From positions 305,121 through 369,120 of the forward strand of contig JAUIIA010000003.1 in NCBI GenBank assembly GCA_030432025.1: 64,000 nucleotides of DNA, written 5' to 3'. A model generated the notes under the pieces. That model had not been told where the DNA came from and ran no database searches. It saw only the letters and a program-made list of their open reading frames with translations. Positions 17,712 to 24,714 of this stretch are shown piece after piece; position 1 is the stretch's first letter; each line of letters opens with the position of its first letter. Source of the stretch: Alphaproteobacteria bacterium (GTDB lineage Bacteria; Pseudomonadota; Alphaproteobacteria; Micavibrionales; Micavibrionaceae). Both the position numbers and the translations under genes were made by a program.

Positions 17712-18832
17712 TGAAACTTCTGGCTCATATGACATTCGTTATCTGCGCCTTATCCGTGTTTCCCGCATGGGCGCAGGACAGCTATTCCTCTCAAAAGCAT
17801 GACTTCAAAACCGTCCCTGTCGCAACGGGGTTAGAGTTTCCGTGGGGCATCACTTTTCTGCCCAATGGTGATGCGCTGGTAACCGAACGCGAAGGCCGCC
17901 TGCGCATGCTTAAAGACGGCAAGCTGGTTGATGAGCCGGTCAAAGGATTGCCGGATAATATCTATGTGGCAGGGCAGGGCGGCTTGCTGGACGTGGTTCT
18001 GCACCCGCAATTCGAAGCCAACAACCTCGTTTATATATCCTACGCGGGTAAGGGACAGGGAGGCGCGGGTACGGAAGTCGCACGCGGCCGTCTGGAAGGA
18101 CTGGAGCTTAAAGATGTCGAAGTGATCTTCAAGGTTGATCCCAAAACCCAAGGCAACAACCATTACGGTTCCCGCATGGCGTTTCTTCCCGATGGTACTT
18201 TGATGGTCACCGTCGGCGACCGCTTCAGTTATATGCATCAGGCACAGGACCCGCGAGATCATCTCGGCAGCATCATGCGCATTAATGATGACGGCACCGT
18301 GCCCGAAGACAACCCGTTTGTCGGTCACAAGGATTATAAGCCGGAGATTTATAGCTATGGTCATCGCAACGTGCAGGGGCTGGTGGTCGATGAGGCAACG
18401 GGCCGTATCTGGCAACATGAGCATGGGCCCAAAGGCGGCGATGAGGTGAACATCCTCAAGGCGGGTGCGAATTACGGCTGGCCCGAAATCACATACGGCA
18501 TCAATTACAACGGTGAGATTATCTCCGATAAAACCCATATGGACGGCATGGAACAACCTGTCATTTATTGGGACCCGTCTATTGCCCCGTGCGGCATGGA
18601 TTTTTACACGGGCGATAAATTCCCCGAATGGCAAGGCCACATTTTTGTCGGTGCGCTGGCAAAAACTCATCTGCGCCGTCTGCATGTCGAGGGCGAGAAA
18701 ATAACGGAGCAGGAAGTTTTGCTCGACGGTCTCGGGCGTGTCCGCGATGTCCAGACAGGCCCTGACGGATATTTGTATATTCTGGTCGATGCGCTGGACG
18801 GGCAGGTTCTACGTTTAGAACCCGTCAAATAA
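17711..18832 (+). CDS. exported PQQ-type sugar dehydrogenase homologue
   Basis: A 373-residue six-bladed beta-propeller of the soluble glucose/aldose sugar dehydrogenase family (YliI/Asd-like). A signal peptide (cleavage near AWA-QDS) sends it to the periplasm. Family motifs include FPWGITFLPNGDALVTEREGRL, the GQGGLLDVVLHPQF turn, and NPFVGHKDYKPEIYSYGHRN with the catalytic-type His. HEHGPKGGDEVN and NYGWPEITYG complete the pattern. Whether PQQ is bound, and which substrate is used, is not shown. Translation is probably coupled to the PBP1A gene by the one-base overlap. Confidence 0.88.
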   Translation: MKLLAHMTFVICALSVFPAWAQDSYSSQKHDFKTVPVATGLEFPWGITFLPNGDALVTEREGRLRMLKDGKLVDEPVKGLPDNIYVAGQGGLLDVVLHPQFEANNLVYISYAGKGQGGAGTEVARGRLEGLELKDVEVIFKVDPKTQGNNHYGSRMAFLPDGTLMVTVGDRFSYMHQAQDPRDHLGSIMRINDDGTVPEDNPFVGHKDYKPEIYSYGHRNVQGLVVDEATGRIWQHEHGPKGGDEVNILKAGANYGWPEITYGINYNGEIISDKTHMDGMEQPVIYWDPSIAPCGMDFYTGDKFPEWQGHIFVGALAKTHLRRLHVEGEKITEQEVLLDGLGRVRDVQTGPDGYLYILVDALDGQVLRLEPVK

Positions 18833-18884
18833 CTGTTATGTAACGGAAATGACAGTTTCCACGAATTTAGGTATAATGGAGAAG

Positions 18885-19235
18885 ATGAAACAGTACGTTC
18901 TGATATTCACGGCAATTATGTTTTTGGCCAATACCTTTGCGGTATCGGCCTGGGCCAAGCCGTGCATGGGTATGAACCCTGTCTCGTCTGTAACCCAGAT
19001 GTCGGATGCCGATATGCCCCCGTGTCATGAGGACAAGCAACAGCAAGAATCTTCCAAACATTGTGACGGTTTATGCTTATGTGCCCACGCGGCCATCAAT
19101 CAAACACTGACATTGACAGATAGCGCTGATTTTCAGCCGCCTGCGATAAAAGCTGATCATGCGATCATGCCGCAGACCGATGTCGCCTTTTGGGCCAGCT
19201 ATCCGCCACTACGCCCTCCCATTAAAAACTCCTGA
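18885..19235 (+). CDS. small exported Cys/His/Met-rich protein, possible metal binder
   Basis: A 116-residue protein with a signal peptide (MKQYVLIFTAIMFLANTFAVSAWA). The mature N-terminal half is rich in potential metal ligands: CMGM, MPPCHED, and a KHCDGLCLCAHA cluster. The C-terminal half is plain. The ATG at 18885 is preferred to 18849 or 18876 because GGAG precedes it and the signal peptide starts there. It opens a run of four exported or membrane proteins ending in MerP- and MerT-like products, so a metal-related role is a reasonable inference. I do not recognise the family. Confidence 0.65.
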   Translation: MKQYVLIFTAIMFLANTFAVSAWAKPCMGMNPVSSVTQMSDADMPPCHEDKQQQESSKHCDGLCLCAHAAINQTLTLTDSADFQPPAIKADHAIMPQTDVAFWASYPPLRPPIKNS

Positions 19236-19242
19236 TACTTAA

Positions 19243-19265
19243 AAGCCTTATCCAAGGCTGTTTTT
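19243..19265 (+). terminator. probable terminator or attenuator in the metal cassette
   Basis: AGCCTT-ATCC-AAGGCT hairpin followed by GTTTTT, between the first and second genes of the cassette. It could end the first transcript or reduce read-through. Confidence 0.6.
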
Positions 19266-19301
19266 GCGTGATTTAAAACACACACATATCAGGAGAAAAC
19301 C

Positions 19302-19943
19302 ATGAGATATGTACTTTTTGCCCTTCTCGGAATGGGGCTGTTTATTCCGAATGTACAGGCGAGGCCCGTCTCCTATCCGGGCGGCTGGACCTTCATGTTT
19401 ATGAATGATGGAGATGCGAATACCGCACATATCCATTATTCACCGACGGCAGATATGTCGGTTGGATATAAGTTCGAAAACTGGCGCGACAAGGAGTTCA
19501 CACTCAATGCCGTGCAGGTGAATAACTTGATCAAGCGGTGGAACAAAAAACACTCGCAAGCCAACCTGTATCTGAAATCGGGTCTGGGTATCGCCCACAG
19601 CGATCGGGACGATTTCGATAGTGAAACCAGTGCGGCTGGGTTCACGGGGCTAGCTACCGACTGGGAAAACCGCCGTTTCTTTGTCTCATACGAAAACCGC
19701 TACACCGAAGCAGGGGAGATTGATGATTTCTTCAAGCAATCCGCCCGTGTCGGTTGGGCCCCGTATGAAGGCGATTACGGCGACACCCATACATGGCTGA
19801 TGCTACAGGTCGACCACACCCCCGAGGGCGGAGACAACTTCACCGTCACCCCGTTGGTGCGGTTTTTCAAGGATGTCCACTTACTCGAAGCAGGCATGAA
19901 CAATAACGGCGAACTGCTGTTCAACTATGTCCTGCGCTATTAA
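19302..19943 (+). CDS. exported protein, probable beta-barrel, unknown
   Basis: A 213-residue protein with a signal peptide cleaved near VQA-RPV. The mature part alternates polar and aromatic residues (GWTFMFMND, SVGYKFENW, RRFFVSYENRY, TWLMLQVDH) and ends in NYVLRY. The terminal aromatic and strand pattern are typical of small outer-membrane barrels or beta-sandwich proteins. CAGGAGAAAA precedes the start. It sits between the Cys/His-rich exported protein and the MerP-like protein, suggesting an envelope role in the same metal response. No specific family recognised. Confidence 0.65.
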   Translation: MRYVLFALLGMGLFIPNVQARPVSYPGGWTFMFMNDGDANTAHIHYSPTADMSVGYKFENWRDKEFTLNAVQVNNLIKRWNKKHSQANLYLKSGLGIAHSDRDDFDSETSAAGFTGLATDWENRRFFVSYENRYTEAGEIDDFFKQSARVGWAPYEGDYGDTHTWLMLQVDHTPEGGDNFTVTPLVRFFKDVHLLEAGMNNNGELLFNYVLRY

Positions 19944-19968
19944 CTCAAAATTTGAAAAGGAAAATACG

Positions 19969-20334
19969 ATGAAAAAACTAATCTTACTGACAACTGTTCT
20001 GACCCTGTCTTTCTCGCTTCCCGTATATGCGATGAATGATGGCCACGACCATGACCACGGCGGGGAAGCTGCCGAAATGGGCGAAAAAGCCGCGCTGGAC
20101 TTGAAGTCCGGTGATGCAAAAGTCGCGGTAAACGGTCTTGTTTGTGATTTCTGTGCCCGTGCGCTGGAAAAAGTCTTCGGCAAGCAAGAAGCGGTGAATG
20201 CGATTGATGTCAATCTCGACACCAAGATCATCTCCGTCAGCTTCAACGACGGCCAGACATTGGATGATGAAGCCCTGACAGGCTTGATCACAGATGCCGG
20301 CTATAACGTGGAAAGCATTGACCGTGTCGAATGA
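19969..20334 (+). CDS. exported heavy-metal-associated (MerP-like) protein
   Basis: A 121-residue periplasmic protein. The signal peptide ends near VYA-MND and is followed by a His/Asp-rich patch (NDGHDHDHGG). Residues 50-120 form an HMA-like ferredoxin fold: KVAVNGLVCDFCARALEKVF carries the CxxC metal pair (CDFC). The strands IDVNLDTKIISVSF and the TDAGYNVESI end match the fold. AAAAGGA precedes the ATG at 19969. The next gene encodes a MerT-like membrane protein, a pairing known from mercury uptake, but the metal cannot be told from sequence; copper is also plausible. Confidence 0.82.
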   Translation: MKKLILLTTVLTLSFSLPVYAMNDGHDHDHGGEAAEMGEKAALDLKSGDAKVAVNGLVCDFCARALEKVFGKQEAVNAIDVNLDTKIISVSFNDGQTLDDEALTGLITDAGYNVESIDRVE

Positions 20335-20350
20335 CCCTGAAACATCCCTT

Positions 20351-20722
20351 ATGCGGCAAACCATTCTGCCGACATTAAGCCTGTTCACCAGTATGGGCAC
20401 GCTTGTGTGCTGTGCGTTACCGGCCTTGCTGGTGACGCTCGGCATGGGCGCCACACTGGCGGGCTTTATCGGTGCAGTACCGTGGATTACCGCAATATCG
20501 GACTATAAGGCATATGTCTTTGCGGGTGCGGGTATAATGCTGACACTGGCAGCCATCATGCAGTGGCGTGCGCGTTATGCGCCGTGCCCAGCTGATCCTG
20601 CTAAAGCAAAGGCCTGCATGCGGCTTAGAAAAATCAGCTGGGCTATTTTGGGGTTTTCAATCCTGATTTATCTCATCGGCTTTTTCTTCGCCTTTTTGGC
20701 GGCCGATATCTTCTACGGTTAG
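20351..20722 (+). CDS. MerT-like metal transport membrane protein
   Basis: A 123-residue inner-membrane protein with about three to four helices. The first helix holds a vicinal cysteine pair (GTLVCCALPALLVTLGMG), as MerT does. Two more cysteines lie in the loop after RARYAPCPAD and at KACMR, again like MerT. This layout and the adjacent MerP-like protein suggest metal-ion uptake or hand-over across the inner membrane. No merR or merA is present nearby. Start uncertain: GTG at 20324 and ATG at 20294 (both inside the preceding gene) are alternatives. Confidence 0.75.
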   Translation: MRQTILPTLSLFTSMGTLVCCALPALLVTLGMGATLAGFIGAVPWITAISDYKAYVFAGAGIMLTLAAIMQWRARYAPCPADPAKAKACMRLRKISWAILGFSILIYLIGFFFAFLAADIFYG

Positions 20723-20731
20723 ATACAACAA

Positions 20732-20762
20732 AAGGCCCGCGGACTTGTGCTCTGTGGGCCTT
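20732..20762 (+). terminator. probable terminator after the MerT-like gene
   Basis: AAGGCCC and GGGCCTT pair across a 17-base loop. The T-run is weak (TTAACTT), so strength is uncertain. Confidence 0.5.
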
Positions 20763-20770
20763 AACTTGAT

Positions 20771-20818
20771 CATCAATATTGGGGAAGATAAATGGAGCGA
20801 GTGAAGGGATTCGAACCC
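20771..20818 (-). repeat. 48-bp copy of the tRNA-Gly 3' end and flank
   Basis: Identical over 48 bases to 20893-20940, which is the 3' terminal part of the tRNA-Gly(GCC) gene (CCA, acceptor strand, part of the T arm) plus about 22 bases of 3' flank. The copies are direct repeats 122 bases apart. The tRNA portion here is about 26 bases and cannot make a tRNA. The intervening sequence is unrelated, so this looks like an attachment-site scar or an incomplete tandem duplication. Confidence 0.85.
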
Positions 20819-20892
20819 CATTCGCTTTTGCGAATGTGACCTGTAAAAGAGGGTTCGCGGGCTTTATCGCGAAAGCCGCATCATTTTTCCGA

Positions 20893-20940
20893 CATCAATA
20901 TTGGGGAAGATAAATGGAGCGAGTGAAGGGATTCGAACCC
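20893..20940 (-). repeat. second copy of the 48-bp repeat, within tRNA-Gly(GCC)
   Basis: Partner of 20771-20818. It covers the 3' flank and 3' end of the intact tRNA gene; the two copies diverge immediately upstream within the T arm. Confidence 0.85.
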
Positions 20941-20989
20941 TCGACTTTCACCTTGGCAAGGTGACGCTCTACCCCTGAGCTACACTCGC
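20915..20989 (-). tRNA. tRNA-Gly(GCC)
   Basis: A 75-base gene including encoded CCA. Acceptor strands GCGAGTG and CACTCGC pair. The D arm is GCTCAGGGGTAGAGC, the anticodon loop CTTGCCAAG reads GCC, and the T loop is GGTTCGAATCC. A promoter lies at 21008-21036. Confidence 0.95.
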
Positions 20990-21007
20990 GTTCCAAAAGA
21001 TTTGCAA

Positions 21008-21036
21008 TTTATAGTGATTTTGAGCGGGCAGTGCAA
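21008..21036 (-). promoter_or_regulatory. promoter of tRNA-Gly(GCC)
   Basis: On the minus strand TTGCAC (21036-21031) and TATAAA (21013-21008) are 17 bases apart, about 20 bases before the tRNA 5' end. Confidence 0.65.
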
Positions 21037-21044
21037 GCCCAAAC

Positions 21045-21329
21045 TTAATAAAGCTCGCCGACTTTAACCAAAGGCGCCTTATAGCCCAGTGGATCAAGGC
21101 CGCGGATGATTGTCATGATGATAACATTCGGGCTTTTTTCGACCGGAACGACCATATTTTCAGGAATTTCACATTCCATCAGCTCGTCTTCAAGCCCGTC
21201 ATCATTATAAACAAGCTGGAAAAGACGCTGGTCGCGGTAATATTCAACACGCTGCACGACATCGGGCAATGGCTTGTCTGAAACCATGGAAATTCGTCCG
21301 TCATTCAAAATGGCCAGTTCAATATTCAT
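21045..21329 (-). CDS. hypothetical protein, 94 residues
   Basis: A small acidic soluble protein I do not recognise. It begins MNIELAILNDGRISMVSDKPLPD and contains strands and an amphipathic middle (VEYYRDQRLFQLVYNDDG). No cysteine-rich or membrane feature is present apart from one Cys in ELMECEIPE. Its start overlaps the stop of the upstream 122-residue gene by one base (ATG/TAA), so both are translated from one message. It is followed directly by the tRNA-Gly promoter on the same strand. Confidence 0.65.
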   Translation of the reverse strand: MNIELAILNDGRISMVSDKPLPDVVQRVEYYRDQRLFQLVYNDDGLEDELMECEIPENMVVPVEKSPNVIIMTIIRGLDPLGYKAPLVKVGELY

Positions 21330-21697
21330 TACACGATCTCCGGTGATGGATTATCTTCCATGATGAAATCAAAATCCGCATTTTCGGCTACTTGTGTCGC
21401 AAGTCCGCCGAATTGTGTTCGCATATCCGCCGTTGCGCTCTGCTGTGGTCCGAATGTTTCGACCAGCACATCCATAGTAATATTGTGCAGACGCTCGACA
21501 TCCGGCACTTCACCATTCAATACGGCCATTCTCCGCTCTTCGGGAATAACCACTGCTGTATTTTCTGCACTGGGTGGATAGCCGTCACGAACGGATGCAA
21601 AATGCGGCGCTTGAAACGCCCTTGTCCCCAAATCGTCTGCTTGTTTTGCTAAAGTTGCGGCATAATCCGCAAGAATTTCATCACTCTCTACCGTCAT
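21329..21697 (-). CDS. hypothetical protein, 122 residues
   Basis: An acidic, mostly helical soluble protein with no cysteine seen and no signal peptide. It starts MTVESDEILADYAATLAKQAD and ends in an Asp/Glu/Pro tail. I do not recognise a family. It is coupled to the downstream 94-residue gene by a one-base overlap. Composition (acidic, Ala/Thr-rich, no Cys) resembles the larger unknown proteins at 8433 and 43264, though I cannot align them. Confidence 0.6.
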   Translation of the reverse strand: MTVESDEILADYAATLAKQADDLGTRAFQAPHFASVRDGYPPSAENTAVVIPEERRMAVLNGEVPDVERLHNITMDVLVETFGPQQSATADMRTQFGGLATQVAENADFDFIMEDNPSPEIV

Positions 21698-21832
21698 TTG
21701 TCCCTATTCACGCGCACTGAAGTCTATGTTTGTTTTCTAATTTCCGTTAATAATAGGGAACAAATCTTAAGAAAATGCTTATTATCGCAAACAATTTGAT
21801 ACAAATTGTGTGTAAACATATAGAAAGACACC

Positions 21833-22357
21833 ATGACGAACCCCGCAACCACTGCCGATTTAGAACCACTGCCGACCACACCGGAACAGCTGCTTAAGCT
21901 TCTCGAAGAGCTTGATATTGAATATAAATTCTATGAACATGAGGCTGTTTTTACGGTCGAGGAAAGCAGCAAAATCAAAGAAGAAATGCCGGGCACGCAC
22001 TGCCGTAATCTCTATCTGCGCGATAAAAAGAAGAAAAATTTTCTGGTCGTCGCCGCTAATGAAACGGATGTCGATCTCAAGACTTTGCAGGAAAAACTGG
22101 AATGCGGACGTTTCTCTTTTGGCTCTGCCGACCGTCTGTGGCAGTTTCTCGGCATTCGTCCCGGCTCCGTCTGCCCGTTTACAGTCATCAATGATACGGA
22201 TCACAAAGTACAAGTTGTGCTCGATGGCTATATGATGAAGCAAGAGCGCGTGCATTATCACCCGCTGGACAACACAATGACGATCGGTATTTCACCCGAC
22301 GACCTGCTTAAATTCTTCGCCCATACAGGGCATGAACCCATAATCCTTGATTTATGA
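21833..22357 (+). CDS. YbaK/ProX-type aminoacyl-tRNA deacylase
   Basis: A stand-alone editing domain of the YbaK / PrdX (ProXp) superfamily, 174 residues. Such proteins hydrolyse mischarged aminoacyl-tRNA, for instance Ala-tRNA-Pro. Motifs include YKFYEHEAVFTVEES, KNLYLRDKK-like NLYLRDKKKKNFLVV, and RFSFGSADRLWQFLGIRPGSVCPF, with the conserved Lys and GxxPGSV-type loop. HPLDNTMTIGISPDDLLKF at the C-terminus matches PrdX. Substrate is inferred from family. It stands about 40 bases upstream of the thioredoxin/TPR gene and may be cotranscribed with it. Confidence 0.88.
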   Translation: MTNPATTADLEPLPTTPEQLLKLLEELDIEYKFYEHEAVFTVEESSKIKEEMPGTHCRNLYLRDKKKKNFLVVAANETDVDLKTLQEKLECGRFSFGSADRLWQFLGIRPGSVCPFTVINDTDHKVQVVLDGYMMKQERVHYHPLDNTMTIGISPDDLLKFFAHTGHEPIILDL

Positions 22358-22399
22358 TCACAAACCCTTACATAAGCAGGATTAGAATAGGAAAACGTT

Positions 22400-23317
22400 A
22401 TGCTTGAAATGGGCTCGGCCGGTGGCGACAACGCCGTCGACATTATATATGAAGTGAATACCGATGATTTTGAAGCCAAAGTCATCGAGGCCTCGATGCA
22501 CACACCGGTGATTGTCGATTTCTGGGCACCATGGTGCGGCCCGTGTAAGCAGCTCATGCCTGTCTTGGAAAAGCTGGTGCAGGCCGCAAAGGGCGACGTG
22601 ATACTGGCCAAGGTCAATCTGGATGATAACCCGCAATTGGCTCAGGCCTTGCGCGTGCAATCGGTCCCGACTGTCTTCGCTTTTTACGGTGGCCGTCCCG
22701 TCGATGCGTTTCAGGGCATGCAGCCCGAAAGCGCGATCAAGGCTTTTGTCGATAAGCTCGTGCAGGCAGCTCGCGCAAACAAGCCGGAGGCCATCGATAT
22801 TCCCGAGACTTTAAAATCCGCTGCCGAAGCTTTGGCGGCAAAGGATCTGCAAACTGCGCAAGCTATGTATATGCAGGTTCTGCAGCAGGACGAGAATAAT
22901 GCTGCGGCCTATGCGGGGCTGATCCGTACATTTATCGCAGCCGGAGTGTTTGATCAGGCGCAGAGCATGATCGAAAATGCACCCGAAGATATGGCGAAGT
23001 CAGCTGATCTAGAGGCCGCAAAGACCGCGCTGGAAATGGCCAAAAACGCAAGCACGGTCGATATTGCATCGCTTGAAAATGCTGCGGAGAAAAACCCGAA
23101 AGATCATCAAGCACTTATTGATCTGGCCGAAGGGCAGTTCGCCGTCGGTCAAAAGGAAGAAGCCATCGATACATTGCTGAAATCGATCGAAATGGACCGC
23201 AAATGGAGCGAAGAGGCAGCCAGAAAAACGCTGCTTAAATTCTTTGAAGCGCTGGGTCACAGCGATCCCCTGACGATTGATGGGCGCAAAAAACTTTCCA
23301 GCATCCTTTTTTCTTAA
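22400..23317 (+). CDS. cnoX: thioredoxin-TPR co-chaperone, CnoX/YbbN-like
   Basis: A 305-residue protein with an N-terminal thioredoxin fold (residues 20-125) and a C-terminal helical tetratricopeptide region (about 140-305). This is the architecture of CnoX (YbbN), which protects proteins from oxidation and hands them to GroEL. The active site is WCGPC (Cys46, Cys49); E. coli CnoX lacks the full pair, whereas many alphaproteobacterial members keep it, so reductase activity is possible. The next genes, a LON-domain protein and Trm112, are common neighbours in this class. Confidence 0.88.
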   Translation: MLEMGSAGGDNAVDIIYEVNTDDFEAKVIEASMHTPVIVDFWAPWCGPCKQLMPVLEKLVQAAKGDVILAKVNLDDNPQLAQALRVQSVPTVFAFYGGRPVDAFQGMQPESAIKAFVDKLVQAARANKPEAIDIPETLKSAAEALAAKDLQTAQAMYMQVLQQDENNAAAYAGLIRTFIAAGVFDQAQSMIENAPEDMAKSADLEAAKTALEMAKNASTVDIASLENAAEKNPKDHQALIDLAEGQFAVGQKEEAIDTLLKSIEMDRKWSEEAARKTLLKFFEALGHSDPLTIDGRKKLSSILFS

Positions 23318-23341
23318 GAATATCTACCTATATAGTTAGTT

Positions 23342-24001
23342 ATGGAACAGAACCCTTTTGCCCCAGCATTCGAAGCACTGCCGCAAACATTGCCCGTGTT
23401 TCCTCTGAGCACAGCGTTGCTCTTGCCGGGTGGACAGATGCCGCTGAATATTTTCGAGCCGCGCTATTTGCAAATGGTGGAGGATGCCATGGCGTCCAAC
23501 CGTATGATCGGCATGGTCATGCCTAAACCGGGGCAGGGAGATGCGGAAAAACCCGAGCTGGAAAAAACAGGGTGCTGCGGCAAGATCATCGAATTTGCGG
23601 AATCGCCGGACGGCCGATATCTGATTACGCTTTCAGGGGTGTATCGCTACAACATTGCCGAAGAACTGCAGAGTGATAAGCAATACCGCGTCGTGAAGCC
23701 GGACTGGACCGCTTACGAAAAGGACCACACCCGTAATAACTGCCTCGACATTAACCGCGAGGAACTTAAACAACTCCTCAAGGACTATTTCAAAATTCAC
23801 GGCATGGATTGTGACTGGGCCAAAGTAGACACTGCCGGTGATGAAAAACTGATTACGTGCCTGTCCATGGTTTGCCCGTTCGACCCGCAGGAAAAACAGG
23901 CACTACTTGAAGCGCAATGCTGCAAAACCCGTAAAGAGCTGTTTTTGAAAATGCTCGAATTTGCTGTAAAGACCGATCACGCCTGCTCGCATAAACATTG
24001 A
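23342..24001 (+). CDS. LON substrate-binding domain protein
   Basis: A 219-residue stand-alone LON N-terminal domain with no ATPase or protease part. Motifs are [34 protein letters not shown] and IGMVMPKPG, then [24 protein letters not shown]. There are several cysteines (GCCGK, NCLD, DCDW, QCCK), more than usual. Proposed roles in the family are adaptor-like and unproven. It follows the CnoX-like gene by 25 bases and precedes the Trm112-like gene by 33. Confidence 0.85.
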   Translation: MEQNPFAPAFEALPQTLPVFPLSTALLLPGGQMPLNIFEPRYLQMVEDAMASNRMIGMVMPKPGQGDAEKPELEKTGCCGKIIEFAESPDGRYLITLSGVYRYNIAEELQSDKQYRVVKPDWTAYEKDHTRNNCLDINREELKQLLKDYFKIHGMDCDWAKVDTAGDEKLITCLSMVCPFDPQEKQALLEAQCCKTRKELFLKMLEFAVKTDHACSHKH

Positions 24002-24033
24002 TCTCACAGGCTGTTTCAGCCACACTCGCTCCC

Positions 24034-24213
24034 ATGAGCAACAATCTCGATCCCAAATTACTGGAAATACTGGTTTGCCCCGTGACCAAAAGCGAACTGC
24101 GCTATGATTCCGAGGCGCAGGAACTAATTTCCAAGCAGGCCAAGCTGGCCTATCCCATCCGCGACGGCATCCCGATTATGCTGGAAGATGAAGCGCGGGA
24201 AATTGACAAATAG
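24034..24213 (+). CDS. Trm112-like protein (UPF0434/YcaR)
   Basis: A 59-residue protein: [19 protein letters not shown], then [20 protein letters not shown], the classic Trm112/YcaR pattern. Only the first half of the usual zinc CPxC motif is kept (CPVTK), as in many bacterial members. Trm112 proteins activate methyltransferases in other organisms; the bacterial partner is not clear here. The ATG at 24034 is chosen over 23998 because family homology starts there. Confidence 0.88.
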   Translation: MSNNLDPKLLEILVCPVTKSELRYDSEAQELISKQAKLAYPIRDGIPIMLEDEAREIDK

Positions 24214-24238
24214 TTTTTCATAACTTAAAACCTTCATC

Positions 24239-24523
24239 ATGAATATGAAGGTTAGACATGACCCGCCGGTGCCTCCGGTTTCTAAGACGTTTGATGCCAA
24301 TGCAAACGACGAAGAAACGCGCCGTAAATTACCGCCGCGCTGGCCGCATGTCAGCGGTGAGAAGCCGCCTGCGCCAAAGAAGGCGGAGGCAAAGCGCCGT
24401 GACGCTGACTCGGATGATGGGAAAGTCGTACCAACCGTGATTTATCAACCTGCCGGCAAAGGCAAGGTTATCTTGAAAACAATTCCCGAGGATGACGGCG
24501 GTACTCTCGATGTACGCGTATAA
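24239..24523 (+). CDS. hypothetical protein, Pro/Lys-rich, 94 residues
   Basis: A low-complexity, probably disordered protein rich in Pro, Lys and Asp (HDPPVPPVSK, EKPPAPKKAEAKRR) with a short strand-forming C-terminus (KGKVILKTIPEDDGGTLDVRV). No family recognised. The ATG at 24239 lacks a good ribosome binding site and ATG 24245 is an alternative. It ends 43 bases before the leuA leader peptide, whose promoter overlaps the gap. Confidence 0.5.
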   Translation: MNMKVRHDPPVPPVSKTFDANANDEETRRKLPPRWPHVSGEKPPAPKKAEAKRRDADSDDGKVVPTVIYQPAGKGKVILKTIPEDDGGTLDVRV

Positions 24524-24529
24524 AAAAGC

Positions 24530-24560
24530 TTGCGCACTTACATAAAAATCCGCTTATATA
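24530..24560 (+). promoter_or_regulatory. candidate promoter of the leuA leader
   Basis: TTGCGC at 24530-24535 and TATATA at 24555-24560 are 19 bases apart (18 if read TTATAT). Transcription would start at about 24566, exactly at the leader-peptide ATG, as with leaderless trpL of rhizobia. Confidence 0.5.
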
Positions 24561-24565
24561 CTGCC

Positions 24566-24622
24566 ATGCACAAGAATTTGAACATTCTCCTGCTCAACCT
24601 ACTGCTCCTTATACGCCCCTAA
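24566..24622 (+). CDS. leuL: leucine operon leader peptide
   Basis: An 18-codon reading frame, MHKNLNILLLNLLLLIRP then TAA, about 90 bases upstream of leuA. Eight of 18 residues are leucine, with runs of three and four, plus two Ile. This is the signature of a ribosome-mediated attenuator that senses charged tRNA-Leu. It has no ribosome binding site; the likely promoter puts the transcript start on the ATG. The stop codon lies within the 5' arm of the hairpin at 24616-24661. Confidence 0.85.
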   Translation: MHKNLNILLLNLLLLIRP

Positions 24623-24661
24623 GCGGGTATGAGGCGTGATAACGCGCCTGCGCTTCAGGGG
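24616..24661 (+). promoter_or_regulatory. attenuator-region hairpins before leuA
   Basis: CCCCTAAGCG (24616-24625) can pair with CGCTTCAGGGG (24651-24661) with one bulge, enclosing AGGCG / CGCCT (24632-24649). A competing small hairpin CCTG-CGCTT-CAGG (24647-24659) uses the same 3' segment. Mutually exclusive structures next to a Leu-rich peptide fit attenuation. There is no strong T-run, so the off-switch may not be a classical intrinsic terminator. Confidence 0.6.
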
Positions 24662-24714
24662 ATGATTTCAAACATTGCCAAACACTGCAAAGCGCATTAA
24701 ATAAGGAGCCCATC

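Noticed and set aside
17831..18685. 284-codon minus-strand frame over the sugar dehydrogenase homologue
   Set aside because: Antisense shadow; the plus-strand frame has clear family motifs and a signal peptide.
18885..20722. A complete mercury resistance operon
   Set aside because: MerP- and MerT-like proteins are present, but merR, merA and merB are not, so mercury resistance is not claimed.
20819..20892. A second functional tRNA between the 48-bp repeats
   Set aside because: The sequence has no anticodon arm or acceptor partner; only the 3' part of tRNA-Gly is present.
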